Below, piece by piece: positions 18,188 to 27,777 of a stretch of 64,000 nucleotides of DNA. Under the pieces are notes generated by a model. That model made no database searches. It was not told the origin of the DNA and saw nothing but the letters and a program-made list of their open reading frames with translations. Made by a program: the position numbers and the translations under genes. The DNA is from Microbacterium oleivorans (GTDB lineage: Bacteria > Actinomycetota > Actinomycetes > Actinomycetales > Microbacteriaceae), in NCBI RefSeq assembly GCF_001691565.1, contig NZ_MAYO01000003.1, positions 2,159,851 to 2,223,850 on the forward strand, in the 5' to 3' direction. Position 1 is the first letter of the stretch; each line of letters opens with the position of its first letter.

Positions 18188-21117
18188 GCGCTCACCCGAT
18201 CCCGCTGGGCCTGAGTCTGCCGGTCGACCTCGGCGCCGAGCGAACGCAGCACGTCGAGGACGAGTCCGATGACGACGAGGTACACGCCGACGTCGAAGAT
18301 CGTCGAGGTCACGAACTCGACCTCGCCGAGGAGCGGGATCTCCGCCTCCCAGTACGTGCTCGTGAGGGGAGCCGCGCCGAAGAACAGCGGCACGATCGCG
18401 CACGAGAGTGCGAGGACCATGCCCGCGCCCAGAAGCCGACCGGCATCCGTCGGCGCGGCCGCACCCAGCTCCCACCGTCCGCCGGCGACGTAGCGCATCA
18501 CGAGGGCCATTCCGGCGACGAGGCCGCCCGCGAAACCGCCGCCGGGGAGGTTGTGGCCGGCGAAGAGCAGGTAGACCGAGACGACGATGATCGAGTGGAA
18601 GAGGACGCGCACGATCACTTCGAGCAGAAGCGATCTGTTCTCGGGCTTCACCTTCAGACCGCCCACGAGCCACGCCTGACGGGTCGAGCCCGGTGCCGTC
18701 GAGCGGGGACGCGGGCCGTCGGCCGTCTCGACGAGCGGACGGCGACTGCGTCCGGAGCTCGTCGGAAGTGAGGGCAGGACACGGCTGTCGGAGCGGTTGG
18801 TGACGAAGACGAGGGATGCCACGCCTGTCGCCGCGAGGATGAGGACCGACAACTCGCCCATCGTGTCCCACCCGCGCAGGTCCACGAGGGTCACGTTGAC
18901 GACGTTCTTGCCGTGGCCGATCTCGTAGGCGAGGTCGGGGAACGGGCCAGAGACGGGGTCGGCGACGCGGGCCCCCGTGGCGATGAGGGCGACGGCCGCC
19001 ATCGTCACACCGACGCCGATGCCGATGACGGCGCGCACGACCGGCAGCACCGAAGCGTTGTGGTCGCCCAGCCGGGCGGGGATGCGCCGCAGCACGAGCG
19101 CGAACGCGATGAGGGTCACCGTCTCCACGAGGATCTGCGTCAGCGCGAGATCGGGAGCGCCGCTGGTCGCGAACAGGAGCACCATGCCGAGACCCGTGAC
19201 CGAGACGAGCACGACGCCCGTGTAGCGCTTGCGAGCGCGGATCGCCACGACCCCGGCGAGGATCATGACGGGAGCGGCGAGGAGCTGCGCCGGACTCTGC
19301 CACGCGTCGACGGCGATGCGCCACTCGCTCGAGGCCACGAGGGCTGTCGCCTCCGCGGCGATGAAGACGACGAAGATCGTGCCGACGTAGAACGGCAGGG
19401 AACCGCGCTGAGTGAGCGAGGTCGTCCAGACCGAGACCTTCGCGACGCCGCGCAGGGACAGGTTGTAGACGTCGTTCGCGGTGAACGGCAGCATGCGGGC
19501 CTTCAGCGGCCGGCGCTGCGTGATCCAGAACAGCAGCGCACCCAGGGCGATCGAGCCGAGCGACAGGAAGAGCGCGGGCTCCCACCCGTGCCAGAGGGCG
19601 AGGTGGTACTCCTTGCCGCCCTCCTCGAGCGGGATGCTGTCGGCGTAGCCCGCGAGGCCCGCGTCGAGGAGCGGCGCCGTCGCACCGGCGACCATCGTCA
19701 ATCCGCTGAGGACGACGGGGGCCACGAGGAAGCCGATCGGCGGATCGGGCCACTCCGTGCGCTCGCGGGGCGCACCGGAGGCATCCTTCTTCGTCCAGAA
19801 GGCGCCCCACACGAAACGGATGCCGTACGCCGCCGTCAGAGCGGAGCCCCCGAGGATCCCGACGAGGGGGATGAGAGCCGCCGGCGACGCGCCGCCTTCG
19901 AGGAAGGAGGTGAGCGCCGCTTCCTTCGCCACGAAGCCGACCGTGGGGGCGACGCCGGCCATCGAGGCGATCGCGATGATCGTGAAGGTCGCGAGCGTCG
20001 GCGCCTGCCGTCCCACTCCGGACAGCTCCCCGATGTCACGTGTGCTCAGCTGGCGGTCGATGACCCCGACGACGAGGAAGAGCGCCGACTTGAAGAGGGC
20101 ATGCCCGACCAGGAGCGCGAGACCCGCGAGCGCGCTGTTGCGTTCGCCGTACCCGAGGACCACCGTCAGCATGCCGAGCTGGCTGACGGTACCGAACGCC
20201 AGAATGCGCTTCAGGTCGGATTCGCGCATCGCCTGGAACCCGCCGAGCAGCATCGTGAAGATGCCGAGCCCGATGACGATCGGACGCCAGGGGTCGGTGT
20301 CGGCGAAGGCGGGCGCGAACCGGGCAATGAGATAGATGCCGGCCTTCACCATCGCGGCCGCGTGCAGATACGCGCTCACCGGCGTGGGGGCCGCCATCGC
20401 ACCGGGCAGCCAGAAGTGGAACGGGAAGATGGCGGACTTGCTCAGGGCGCCGACCAGCAGCATGATGATCGCGGCGTCCAACGCGACGGCCTCGGCGCCC
20501 TGGAAGACAGGGCCCGTCTCGATCATCGTGGTGATGCTCGTCGTGCCGTAGAGGACGACGAGCATGACGACGCCGATGAGCATGACGAGTCCGCCCAGCG
20601 TCGTCACGAGGAGGGCCTGGAGGGCGGCGCGGCGACTCGCACCGCGGCGGTGGTAGAAGCCGATGAGCAGGTACGACAGGACGCTCGTGACCTCCCACAG
20701 CATGATGAGGACGACGATGTCGTCGGTCAGCACGAGGCCGTACATCGCGCCCGCGAAGGCCAGGAGGACGGCCGAGAATGTCGCGAGGCCCTCGCGCTTA
20801 CCGGCGAAGTACCAGCGGCAGTACAGCATCACCAGTGCGCCGACACCGGTGACGATGAGCGCCATGACCCAGCCGAGGACGTCCATCCGCATCGACAGCT
20901 GGACCTTCAGATCCGGGATCCAGACGTATGTCTCGAACGGGATATCGCCGCCCAGCACTCGGGGCGCCTGGAACGCGGTGTGCACGAACGCGGCGATCGG
21001 AACGAGCGCCGCGACGATGAAGGTGCGCGATCCGAACCGTGCCACGAGCATCGGAAGGACGAGCGGTATGAGCGCAAACGCCGCGAGGAGGATCAGCAAC
21101 CTGGCCTCCTTGTGCAT
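18184..21117 (-). CDS. mnhA: Na+/H+ antiporter subunit A with fused B domain
   Basis: A roughly 970-residue MrpA (NuoL homologue) with about 21 helices. Landmarks: IVLIMLWEVTSVLSYLLIGFY, SAIFPFHFWLPGAMAAPTPVSAYLHAAAMVKAG and SKTALFKSALFLVVG-type helices. Residues from about 830 match MrpB (RVLFHSIIVVSVYLLFAGHNLPGGGFAGG), so no separate mnhB exists. Start choice: the ATG at 21117 has no good ribosome site, whereas AAGGAGG lies inside that reading, 5 bases before a TTG at 21099 (residue 7), which starts directly at the first helix and is probably the true start. First gene of the operon. Confidence 0.94.
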   Translation of the reverse strand: MHKEARLLILLAAFALIPLVLPMLVARFGSRTFIVAALVPIAAFVHTAFQAPRVLGGDIPFETYVWIPDLKVQLSMRMDVLGWVMALIVTGVGALVMLYCRWYFAGKREGLATFSAVLLAFAGAMYGLVLTDDIVVLIMLWEVTSVLSYLLIGFYHRRGASRRAALQALLVTTLGGLVMLIGVVMLVVLYGTTSITTMIETGPVFQGAEAVALDAAIIMLLVGALSKSAIFPFHFWLPGAMAAPTPVSAYLHAAAMVKAGIYLIARFAPAFADTDPWRPIVIGLGIFTMLLGGFQAMRESDLKRILAFGTVSQLGMLTVVLGYGERNSALAGLALLVGHALFKSALFLVVGVIDRQLSTRDIGELSGVGRQAPTLATFTIIAIASMAGVAPTVGFVAKEAALTSFLEGGASPAALIPLVGILGGSALTAAYGIRFVWGAFWTKKDASGAPRERTEWPDPPIGFLVAPVVLSGLTMVAGATAPLLDAGLAGYADSIPLEEGGKEYHLALWHGWEPALFLSLGSIALGALLFWITQRRPLKARMLPFTANDVYNLSLRGVAKVSVWTTSLTQRGSLPFYVGTIFVVFIAAEATALVASSEWRIAVDAWQSPAQLLAAPVMILAGVVAIRARKRYTGVVLVSVTGLGMVLLFATSGAPDLALTQILVETVTLIAFALVLRRIPARLGDHNASVLPVVRAVIGIGVGVTMAAVALIATGARVADPVSGPFPDLAYEIGHGKNVVNVTLVDLRGWDTMGELSVLILAATGVASLVFVTNRSDSRVLPSLPTSSGRSRRPLVETADGPRPRSTAPGSTRQAWLVGGLKVKPENRSLLLEVIVRVLFHSIIVVSVYLLFAGHNLPGGGFAGGLVAGMALVMRYVAGGRWELGAAAPTDAGRLLGAGMVLALSCAIVPLFFGAAPLTSTYWEAEIPLLGEVEFVTSTIFDVGVYLVVIGLVLDVLRSLGAEVDRQTQAQRDRVSA

Positions 21118-21180
21118 CGCGGGGGTCGAGGATTCCAGTCTACCGGCTGAGGGATAGGCGGTGCCCGGCCGGTTCCCAGG

Positions 21181-22221
21181 TCAGCCCGATATCGGAGCGG
21201 TCGTGTTCCCTTTTCGGAATGTGCAGGTGAGGGTGAGGGATGCCGGCTCCCGGCCCTCGAGCATCGCGACGACGGCCTCCCCCGCCGCGCGGCCCTTCGC
21301 GCTCGCGTCCTGCGCGAGCGTCGTGAGCACGTACGGCGCGAGACCGTCCACGGTGATGCCGTCGAAGCCGGTCACGCTCAAGTCCTCGGGAACCCGGAGG
21401 CCGGCCTCCTCAGCGGCACGGATCACCCCGGCCGCCAGAAGGTCGCTCTGCGCGATGATCGCGGTCGGGCGATGCCCCGAGAGCAGGACACGGCCTGCCG
21501 CGAGTCCCTCGTCGATCGAGCTCTCGCGGACCGCGTACGCGGGAGCCTCGGGGAAGACCTCCCGCGCGCCGAGCAGTCGATCGCGCGTGACGTCGACGGT
21601 GATCCGCGAGGGGTCGTCGAGGAAGCCCCGGGGACGGGAGGCATCCTTCGTCAGCGTCACCAGCGCCACGTCCTCGTGTCCGAGGGAACGCAGGTGTTCG
21701 GCGGCGGTCCGTTGCGCCTCGACGTTGTCGAGCAGCACCCGCGGAACGTCGGCTCCGGCATCACCCTCGATCACGACGACCGGGATGCCGCGGCGGCGGA
21801 GCACGTCGACCGAAGACCGCAGGATCTCATTGCACCCGAGGAGGATCGCCGCGTCCAGGGGCGCGGTCGTGAGGGTCGGACCCGATTCGGCCGGGCCCTC
21901 GTCGGTGAGGAGGAGAATCCCGGCCCCGATCGGGCTGAGGGCGTCGGTGAGTCCGTCCATCATCTCGGTGGTCACGGGGTCGCGGAATGCGATGCCGAGA
22001 CGCTCGCGGAAGAGCACCGCGACAACGCCGGCGCGACCCGTGCGCAGCGACGCCGCGCGGGGGTCGGGACCCGTGTACCCGAGGGCGTCGGCCGCCTGCA
22101 TCACCTTGGCGCGGGTCGCGTCGGAGACGGCGACCTTGCCGCTGAAGACGACGGATGCCGTCGAGGCCGACACTCCGGCTTCGCGCGCGACATCCGAGAT
22201 CGTCGCTCGGCGGCTGCTCAT
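21181..22221 (-). CDS. LacI family transcriptional regulator, divergent from MFS gene
   Basis: A 346-residue LacI-type regulator: helix-turn-helix RATISDVAREAGVSASTASVVFSGKVAVS (residues about 5-33), hinge region YTGPDPRAASLRTGRAG and a sugar-binding-protein-like effector domain ending in VTGFDGITVDGLAPYVLTTL. The ATG at 22221 has a TACGAT box seven bases upstream, so it is probably leaderless; the longer in-frame reading is a shadow of the divergent MFS gene. The shared 67-base intergenic region contains the dyad CGAATCGATTCG, probably its operator. Confidence 0.92.
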   Translation of the reverse strand: MSSRRATISDVAREAGVSASTASVVFSGKVAVSDATRAKVMQAADALGYTGPDPRAASLRTGRAGVVAVLFRERLGIAFRDPVTTEMMDGLTDALSPIGAGILLLTDEGPAESGPTLTTAPLDAAILLGCNEILRSSVDVLRRRGIPVVVIEGDAGADVPRVLLDNVEAQRTAAEHLRSLGHEDVALVTLTKDASRPRGFLDDPSRITVDVTRDRLLGAREVFPEAPAYAVRESSIDEGLAAGRVLLSGHRPTAIIAQSDLLAAGVIRAAEEAGLRVPEDLSVTGFDGITVDGLAPYVLTTLAQDASAKGRAAGEAVVAMLEGREPASLTLTCTFRKGNTTAPISG

Positions 22222-22253
22222 GCCTTCGATCGTAGCCGCACGATTGCGATTGT

Positions 22254-22265
22254 CGAATCGATTCG
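22254..22265. promoter_or_regulatory. Palindromic LacI-type operator between lacI and MFS gene
   Basis: CGAATCGATTCG is a perfect 12-base palindrome in the promoter region shared by the divergent LacI regulator and MFS transporter, ending 10 bases before the TAGAGT -10 of the MFS gene. The central CG with AATCGATT arms is a common LacI-family operator form, and the location would block both promoters. Confidence 0.65.
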
Positions 22266-22288
22266 GGGATCCCGCTAGAGTGACCCTC

Positions 22289-23503
22289 ATGACCCTCGAG
22301 CTCACTTCCGCACGCCTGTGGACCTGGCGCCTCGCCGTGTTCGCGATCTTCACCGCGAGCGGTTTGAGCATCGCGACATGGGCATCGCGGGTGCCGTCGA
22401 TCAAAGCGTCCCTCGGCATAGACAACGCCACCATCGGACTCCTGCTGCTCGGCATGGGTGCCGCGTCGATCGTGGGGCTCTCGCTCGCCTCGCTCATCGC
22501 GGCCCGACTGGGCACGCGGCTCGGCATGCTCGGCGTCATGATCGTCCTGTCGGCAGGCCTTTTCCTCATCGGGATCGGGACCGACGTGGTGCCCTCGCTC
22601 CCCCTGGTCCTCATCGGGCTCGCGCTGTTCGGTTTCGGGAACGGCACCCTCGACGTCCTGATGAACGTCGACGGCGCAGCGATCGAGGTCGAGGTGAAGA
22701 AGACGATCCTGCCGCTGTTCCACGCCTTCTTCAGCCTGGGCACCGTGATCGGCGCCGGCATCGGGGCTCTCGCCGCGAGCCGACGGATCGACGTCTTCCC
22801 GCACACCGCCGTCGTCGCTATCTCCATCGTGGTGCTCGCGTTCATCGCGTTCGCCTACGTCCCGCACCGCGACTCCGGATCGGCGGAGGATGTACCCACC
22901 GGCTGGCGGGACCGGCTGTCGACGGCACTGTCCGCCTGGCGCGAGCCGCGCACGTACGTGCTCGGGATCGTCATGCTCGGCATGGCGTTCGCGGAGGGCG
23001 GCGCCAACGACTGGCTGGCACTCGGCGTGAGTGAGGACCACCGCGGCGGCCCGGCGCTGGGCGCGGCCGCGCTCACCGTGTTCTCGATCGCCATGACGGT
23101 CGTGCGCGTCTTCGGCGGCCCGCTCGTCGACCGCTTCGGCCGTGTCGCGACGCTGCGGGTCCTCGCCGCGACCGCCGTGGTCGGCATCCTGCTGTTCATC
23201 CTGGCCCCGAATCTGCCGCTCGTCTTCGTCGGCGCGGCCCTCTGGGGCATCGGAGCGTCGCTCGGCTTCCCGCTCGGCATGTCTGCTGCGGCCGATGATC
23301 CGGCTCGCGCGGCCGCGCGAGTGAGTGCGGCAGCGACGATCGGTTACATCGCATTCCTGTGCGGACCGCCGGTCCTCGGCCTCATCAGCACGCACATCGG
23401 CCTGTTGAACACCCTGTTCATCGTCGCCGCCCTCGTCGCGGCATCCGGCTTCGCCTCCGGTGCGGCGAAGCCGTTGCCCGGAACCCGCGGCACGAGCCAC
23501 TGA
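22289..23503 (+). CDS. MFS transporter
   Basis: A 404-residue major facilitator with about 12 helices. It resembles the FucP/YbjJ-like branch: WASRVPSIKASLGIDNATIGLLLLGMGAASI in the first two helices, a FGFGNGTLDVLMNVDGAAIE segment and GGPLVDRFGRVATLR between helices 8 and 9. TAGAGT (22276-22281) lies seven bases before the ATG, so it is probably leaderless. The divergent LacI regulator suggests a sugar or sugar-derived substrate; the substrate cannot be read from sequence. Confidence 0.88.
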   Translation: MTLELTSARLWTWRLAVFAIFTASGLSIATWASRVPSIKASLGIDNATIGLLLLGMGAASIVGLSLASLIAARLGTRLGMLGVMIVLSAGLFLIGIGTDVVPSLPLVLIGLALFGFGNGTLDVLMNVDGAAIEVEVKKTILPLFHAFFSLGTVIGAGIGALAASRRIDVFPHTAVVAISIVVLAFIAFAYVPHRDSGSAEDVPTGWRDRLSTALSAWREPRTYVLGIVMLGMAFAEGGANDWLALGVSEDHRGGPALGAAALTVFSIAMTVVRVFGGPLVDRFGRVATLRVLAATAVVGILLFILAPNLPLVFVGAALWGIGASLGFPLGMSAAADDPARAAARVSAAATIGYIAFLCGPPVLGLISTHIGLLNTLFIVAALVAASGFASGAAKPLPGTRGTSH

Positions 23504-23510
23504 ACGCGGA

Positions 23511-24197
23511 TCAGAACAGGCGGGGCGCCCCCGACTCGATGCCCTTCATCTCGTCGTAGTCCAGCGTGACGCAGCGGATGCCGCGATCGGTGGCCAGGAC
23601 CTTGGCCTGCGGCTTTATCTCCTGAGCGGCGAACACCCCGGTCACGGGAGCGAGGTGGGGGTCTCGGCCCAGGAGTTCGAGATAGCGGGTGAGCTGCTCG
23701 ACCCCGTCGATGTCGCCGCGGCGCTTGACCTCGACGGCGATCGTGCCGCCTTCGGGGTTGCGCAGCAGAAGGTCGACCGGTCCGATCGCCGTGGGGAACT
23801 CGCGACGCACGAGCGTGAGGTTCTCGCCGATCACGCCCACCTGCTCGGCGAGCAGTCGCTGCAGGTCGGCCTCGACGCCGTCCTTCACAAGACCCGGATC
23901 CACGCCGAGTTCGTGCGAGGAGTCGTGGAGCACCTCGTAGATGCGGATCGTCAGCTCATCGCCGGTCTTGGCGTGGGTGACGCGCCACTTCTCGACCACG
24001 TCGATGTCGTCCTCGCCGGGCTCGATGACCGTGAGGGTGCACGGCGGGCTCATCCAGTTCAGCGGCTGGTGCTGGATGTCGCGGTGGAACGCGACCGTCC
24101 CGTCCGCCTTGACCATGATGAGACGGGTGGCGGGGGGCAGATGCGTGTTCAGGCGACCGGTGTAGTCGACGGAGCAGCGGGCGATGACGAGACGCAC
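23511..24197 (-). CDS. nucS: Mismatch-specific endonuclease NucS (EndoMS)
   Basis: A 228-residue NucS. The N-terminal dimerisation domain begins [25 protein letters not shown] and includes [10 protein letters not shown]; the C-terminal nuclease domain has the RecB-like catalytic set in PIGPVDLLL (Asp) and [24 protein letters not shown] (E-x-K). It carries out the non-canonical mismatch repair used by actinobacteria in place of MutS/MutL. The GTG start has TAGGCT seven bases upstream (leaderless). The C-terminal tail IESGAPRLF probably contacts the beta clamp. Convergent with the MFS gene. Confidence 0.95.
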   Translation of the reverse strand: MRLVIARCSVDYTGRLNTHLPPATRLIMVKADGTVAFHRDIQHQPLNWMSPPCTLTVIEPGEDDIDVVEKWRVTHAKTGDELTIRIYEVLHDSSHELGVDPGLVKDGVEADLQRLLAEQVGVIGENLTLVRREFPTAIGPVDLLLRNPEGGTIAVEVKRRGDIDGVEQLTRYLELLGRDPHLAPVTGVFAAQEIKPQAKVLATDRGIRCVTLDYDEMKGIESGAPRLF

Positions 24198-24241
24198 GGC
24201 GACGAGCCTACCCGCGGCATCCGTCCCCGTAGGCTGGTCGC

Positions 24242-24919
24242 ATGACGACGCGCTCCCCCTGGTCCTGCATCCTCTGGGACGTCGACGGCACCATCGTCGA
24301 CGCGTCCGTCGGCATCCTCAGCCGCCTCGACCGCTGTCTGACCCACTTCGGATACCCGGCGCCGACGCGCGCGGAGCTGGTCCACTGGATCGGGCCGCCC
24401 ATGTACGACTCGTTCCAGAAGAACGTCGGAATGACGCCGGAACAGGCCACCGAAGCGGTCACCTATTACCGGGCTCTCGGCAGGGCCGACGGGTACACCG
24501 CGAACGTCGAGCTCTACCCGGGCGTCGGGGAGCTGATCGCGGACGTCGCCGCGGCGGGCGTTCCACAGGCGACGGCGAGCTCGAAGCCCGAGGTTCAGGT
24601 CGTCGCACTCATGGAGCACTTCGGACTGTCCGAGCACATGCAAGCCATGGCCGGTGCAACACCGGATGAGATGACACTCGCCACGAAGGCCGACATCGTG
24701 GCCGAAGCACTCCGGCGCCTGAAGGCGGCCGGCGCGGACATCAGCCGTCCGATTCTCATCGGCGACCGCCACCACGACGTCGACGGGGCCGCCGCGAACG
24801 GCGTCCCCGTCATTTTCGTACGGTGGGGCTTCAGTTGGCCCCACGAGAGTGAGGGGGCGCAGGCGGCGGTCGACACGATGGCCGAACTCCGCCGCCTGCT
24901 CCTCACTGCTGAGGTGTGA
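24242..24919 (+). CDS. HAD family hydrolase (phosphoglycolate-phosphatase-like)
   Basis: A 225-residue HAD-superfamily phosphatase. Motif I is [13 protein letters not shown] (nucleophile Asp in DVDGT), a helical cap follows (residues about 20-90), motif II falls in QATASSKPE, and motifs III/IV read [26 protein letters not shown]. The DVDGT and GDRHHDV pattern is typical of the PGP/GmhB-like branch; substrate is uncertain. TAGGCT lies 6 bases before the ATG (leaderless). Divergent from nucS with 44 bases between starts. Confidence 0.88.
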   Translation: MTTRSPWSCILWDVDGTIVDASVGILSRLDRCLTHFGYPAPTRAELVHWIGPPMYDSFQKNVGMTPEQATEAVTYYRALGRADGYTANVELYPGVGELIADVAAAGVPQATASSKPEVQVVALMEHFGLSEHMQAMAGATPDEMTLATKADIVAEALRRLKAAGADISRPILIGDRHHDVDGAAANGVPVIFVRWGFSWPHESEGAQAAVDTMAELRRLLLTAEV

Positions 24920-24923
24920 AACC

Positions 24924-25130
24924 TCAGACGGGGCGAATGTTCTCCGCCTGCAGGCCCTTGGGGCCCTGGGCGATGTCGAACTCGACTCGCTGGTTCTCTT
25001 CCAGCGAGCGGTAGCCCGAAGATTCGATGGCTGAGTAGTGGGCGAAGACGTCGGCGCCGCCTTCATCGGGGGCGATGAACCCGAAGCCCTTTTCCGAGTT
25101 GAACCACTTGACGGTACCGCTGACGCTCAT
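24924..25130 (-). CDS. cspA: Cold-shock protein
   Basis: A 68-residue cold-shock-domain protein: [20 protein letters not shown] with RNP1 (KGFGFI) and RNP2 (DVFAHYSAI) on the OB fold, and [19 protein letters not shown] at the end. It binds single-stranded RNA/DNA as a chaperone. The ATG at 25130 matches the family length; the longer in-frame extension is the 5' untranslated region. It converges with the HAD gene with only four bases between stops. Confidence 0.96.
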   Translation of the reverse strand: MSVSGTVKWFNSEKGFGFIAPDEGGADVFAHYSAIESSGYRSLEENQRVEFDIAQGPKGLQAENIRPV

Positions 25131-25289
25131 GAACTGCCTTACTGATTGTTGCCGGCGACACGTCCGCCGGTCCTTCCCCAACCTAGCCCTCGCAACCTGT
25201 ACAGTCACCCCCTCCGTAGGAAGGTGACACAAACGTTGCCCGCCGGACACCGGTTGGTGGGCAATATGACAAGCATCGGCTACGTCGAG

Positions 25290-25305
25290 ATACCCCCGGG
25301 GGTAT
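25290..25305. promoter_or_regulatory. CsoR/CstR-type palindromic operator
   Basis: ATACCCCCGGGGGTAT is a perfect 16-base palindrome. G/C tracts flanked by ATA/TAT are characteristic of operators for the CsoR/RcnR/CstR family, in which CstR senses persulfides. It overlaps the -10 box TATAGT (25303-25308) of the downstream coenzyme A-disulfide-reductase/rhodanese gene, so bound repressor would block transcription. No CsoR-family gene is present in the window. Confidence 0.75.
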
Positions 25306-25314
25306 AGTTGATCC

Positions 25315-26970
25315 ATGCGCACCATCATCATCGGGGGTGTCGCCGCGGGGATGTCGGCGGCCACCCGCCTGCGACGGCTCGACGAGAGCCGCGAGATCGT
25401 CGTCTTCGAGCGGGGCTCCTATGTCTCGTTCGCGAACTGCGGACTCCCCTACTTCGTCGGCCGCGTGATCGAGGACCGGTCGTCGCTGCTGCTGCAGACA
25501 CCAGCATCCCTCGCCTCGCGCTTCGCACTCCGGGTCCACGTGCGCCACGAGGTCGTCTCGATCGACACGGCGGCGCGGACCGTCACCGTGCGCGACCTGG
25601 ACTCGGGGTCCGACCGCATCGAGCGCTACGACGATCTGGTGCTCGCGATGGGTGCGACGACGACCGAGGCGATCCCGGGTGAGGGGATGCCGGTGGTCAC
25701 CCTGCGCAGCGTCGACGACGTCGACGCGATCACCGCCGTCCTCGACGGCATCCCGTCGCCTCGGGCGATCGTCGCGGGGGCGGGCTTCATCGGGATCGAG
25801 GCCGTCGAGAACCTCCTCGCGCGCGGCGCACACGTGACCGTCGTGCAGCGAGGGTCCCAGGTGCTGAGCCCGCTCGACCCCGAGATGGTCGCGCCCGTCC
25901 ACCGCGCGCTCGACGAGGCGGGGGTCGACGTCCGTACCGGAACGACCGTGTCGAGCATCCACGCGGGCGGTGCGACCCTGTCGGACGGGACCGAGGTGCC
26001 TGCCGACCTCGTCGTCGACGCGCGCGGCGTGCGGCCCGACGTGCGTATCGCGGACGCCGCCGGGATCGCGCTCGGCCCGACGGGCGGAATCGCCGTCGAC
26101 GACCGGCACCGCACGAGCGCGCCGGGAGTGTGGGCAGTCGGCGACGCGGTCGAGAAGACCGATCACCTCGACGGACGGGCGACTCTCGTCACGATGGCCG
26201 GCCTCGCGAACCGGCACGGGCGCGCCGCGGCCGACGACATCGCCGGTGCCGTCACGGCTCCCGCGACGCCGGCGCTGGGCACCACGATCGTCGGAGTGCT
26301 CGGCCTCACCGTCGGGCTCGTCGGGTGGAGCGAACGCCGACTCGTCGCGGCGGGCCGCGCGCACCGCGTCGTGCACACTCACCCCTTCTCGCACGCGACG
26401 TACTACCCCGGCGCCGAGCAGATGGCCATGAAACTGCTGATCGACCCCGAGACCGACCTGATCCTCGGCGCTCAGCTCGTGGGGCGGGCGGGAGTCGACA
26501 AGCGGCTCGACGTCCTGGCCGTCGCCATGACGTCGGGGCTCACGGCATCCGCTCTCACTCAACTGGAACTCGCCTACGCCCCGCAGTACGGGTCGGCGAA
26601 GGACGGGATCAACATGGCCGGGTACGTCGCCGAGAACCTGGCGACGGGTGCCGACCGCACCATCCAATGGCACGAGGTGGATGCCGCCCGAGCAGCCGGC
26701 GCGGTGATCGTCGACGTGCGCACGACCGGCGAGCATGCGGCGGGCTCGATCCCCGGGTCGATCCTGCTCCCGCTCGACGAACTGCGCGAGCGTCACGGCG
26801 AGCTTCCCGACGCGCCGCTCATCGTCCACTGCAGAGTGGGCCAGCGGGGCCACACGGCCAGCCGCATCCTGCAGCAGCTCGGCCACGACGTCCGCAACCT
26901 CGACGGTGGCTGGCTGACGTGGACGGATGGCGTCGAGACAGGTCTTCCGCGTCACGGGTCTGCGCAATAG
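25315..26970 (+). CDS. CoA-disulfide reductase-rhodanese fusion (persulfide reductase)
   Basis: A 551-residue fusion. Residues 1-445 are an FAD/NAD(P)H flavoprotein of the CoADR/Npsr class: FAD-binding [20 protein letters not shown], the active-site Cys in [15 protein letters not shown] (about residue 42), an NAD(P) motif [17 protein letters not shown] and [13 protein letters not shown]. Residues about 455-551 are a rhodanese domain with the loop HCRVGQRGH. Such CoADR-rhodanese proteins reduce CoA- or low-molecular-weight persulfides and handle excess sulfane sulfur. A TATAGT box six bases upstream makes it leaderless, under the CsoR/CstR-like palindrome at 25290-25305. Confidence 0.9.
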   Translation: MRTIIIGGVAAGMSAATRLRRLDESREIVVFERGSYVSFANCGLPYFVGRVIEDRSSLLLQTPASLASRFALRVHVRHEVVSIDTAARTVTVRDLDSGSDRIERYDDLVLAMGATTTEAIPGEGMPVVTLRSVDDVDAITAVLDGIPSPRAIVAGAGFIGIEAVENLLARGAHVTVVQRGSQVLSPLDPEMVAPVHRALDEAGVDVRTGTTVSSIHAGGATLSDGTEVPADLVVDARGVRPDVRIADAAGIALGPTGGIAVDDRHRTSAPGVWAVGDAVEKTDHLDGRATLVTMAGLANRHGRAAADDIAGAVTAPATPALGTTIVGVLGLTVGLVGWSERRLVAAGRAHRVVHTHPFSHATYYPGAEQMAMKLLIDPETDLILGAQLVGRAGVDKRLDVLAVAMTSGLTASALTQLELAYAPQYGSAKDGINMAGYVAENLATGADRTIQWHEVDAARAAGAVIVDVRTTGEHAAGSIPGSILLPLDELRERHGELPDAPLIVHCRVGQRGHTASRILQQLGHDVRNLDGGWLTWTDGVETGLPRHGSAQ

Positions 26971-26979
26971 CGTGACCGG

Positions 26980-27375
26980 ATGACCGGACTCACCCCGTAC
27001 CTCCACTTCCCCGGCGTCGCGCGCGAGGCGCTCTCCTTCTATCGAGAGGTCTTCGGCGGCGAGCTCGTGCTGCACACCTTCGCCGACGTCGGACGGGAGG
27101 ACGGGCCGAGCGACTTCATCGCGCACGGCATGCTGACCGGACGCGTGGAGCTGTTCGCCGCCGATGGCGGACCCGGCGACGAACCCCTGGAGATCCGGGG
27201 CGTCATGTTCTCGCTGCTCGGCACAGCAGAGCCCGCCGAGCTCGAGAGGTGGTTCGCGACGCTCGCCGACGGCGGCAGCGTGATCGACGCGCTGCAGCTG
27301 CGCGCGTGGGGCGATCACGACGGCACCGTGACGGACCGCTTCGGGATCACGTGGCTGATCGGTTATCAGGGCTGA
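26980..27375 (+). CDS. VOC family protein (PhnB/glyoxalase-like)
   Basis: A 131-residue vicinal-oxygen-chelate protein of the PhnB type: GLTPYLHFPGVAREALSFYREVFGGE at the N-terminus and ALQLRAWGDHDGTVTDRFGITWLI at the C-terminus, the second containing the common WGD....D.FG..W ending. Activity is unknown. TAGCGT (26968-26973) lies 6 bases before the ATG, overlapping the end of the upstream fusion gene, so it probably has its own leaderless promoter. Confidence 0.85.
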   Translation: MTGLTPYLHFPGVAREALSFYREVFGGELVLHTFADVGREDGPSDFIAHGMLTGRVELFAADGGPGDEPLEIRGVMFSLLGTAEPAELERWFATLADGGSVIDALQLRAWGDHDGTVTDRFGITWLIGYQG

Positions 27376-27407
27376 CTCGATCTCGGTCGCGTGAGTATGC
27401 TCGCCGC

Positions 27408-27773
27408 GTGAGCGTTCTCGGAATCGGCGGGCTGTTCTTCCGCAGTCGGGACCCGCAGGCTCGCGCCGAGTGGTACCGCCGGCACCTCGACGTCGACGCT
27501 GGTGCCGAAGGCGAGGGTGCCGTCTGGCAGCAGGATGCCGGGATGACGGTGTTCGCGCCGTTCTCGGCTGACAGCGACTACTTCGCGTCAGACCAGCCCT
27601 TCATGCTCAACCTGCGGGTGAGCCATCTCGACGAGCTCGTAGCGGGTCTGCGGGCGGCGGAGATCGCCGTCGAGACGCGGCCGGAGTGGGACACCGAGTA
27701 CGGCCGGTTCGTGCGGATCGTCGACCCCGAAGGCCTCGAGATCGAACTGTGGGAGATCGCGGGCGACGCGTGA
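27408..27773 (+). CDS. VOC family protein (glyoxalase/bleomycin-resistance fold)
   Basis: A 121-residue glyoxalase-fold protein: LGIGGLFFRSRDPQARAEWYRRHL, then FMLNLRVSHLDELVAGLRAAEI and a metal-ligand-like ending RFVRIVDPEGLEIELWEI. The GTG at 27408 is chosen over the longer in-frame reading because TATGCT (27396-27401) lies six bases upstream and the family motif starts there. Substrate unknown. Confidence 0.85.
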   Translation: MSVLGIGGLFFRSRDPQARAEWYRRHLDVDAGAEGEGAVWQQDAGMTVFAPFSADSDYFASDQPFMLNLRVSHLDELVAGLRAAEIAVETRPEWDTEYGRFVRIVDPEGLEIELWEIAGDA

Positions 27774-27777
27774 CGCG

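Noticed and set aside
18913..21150. 745-codon open frame opposite mnhA
   Set aside because: Composition is Arg/Asp/His-rich with no family motif; it mirrors the high-GC codon pattern of the real MrpA gene.
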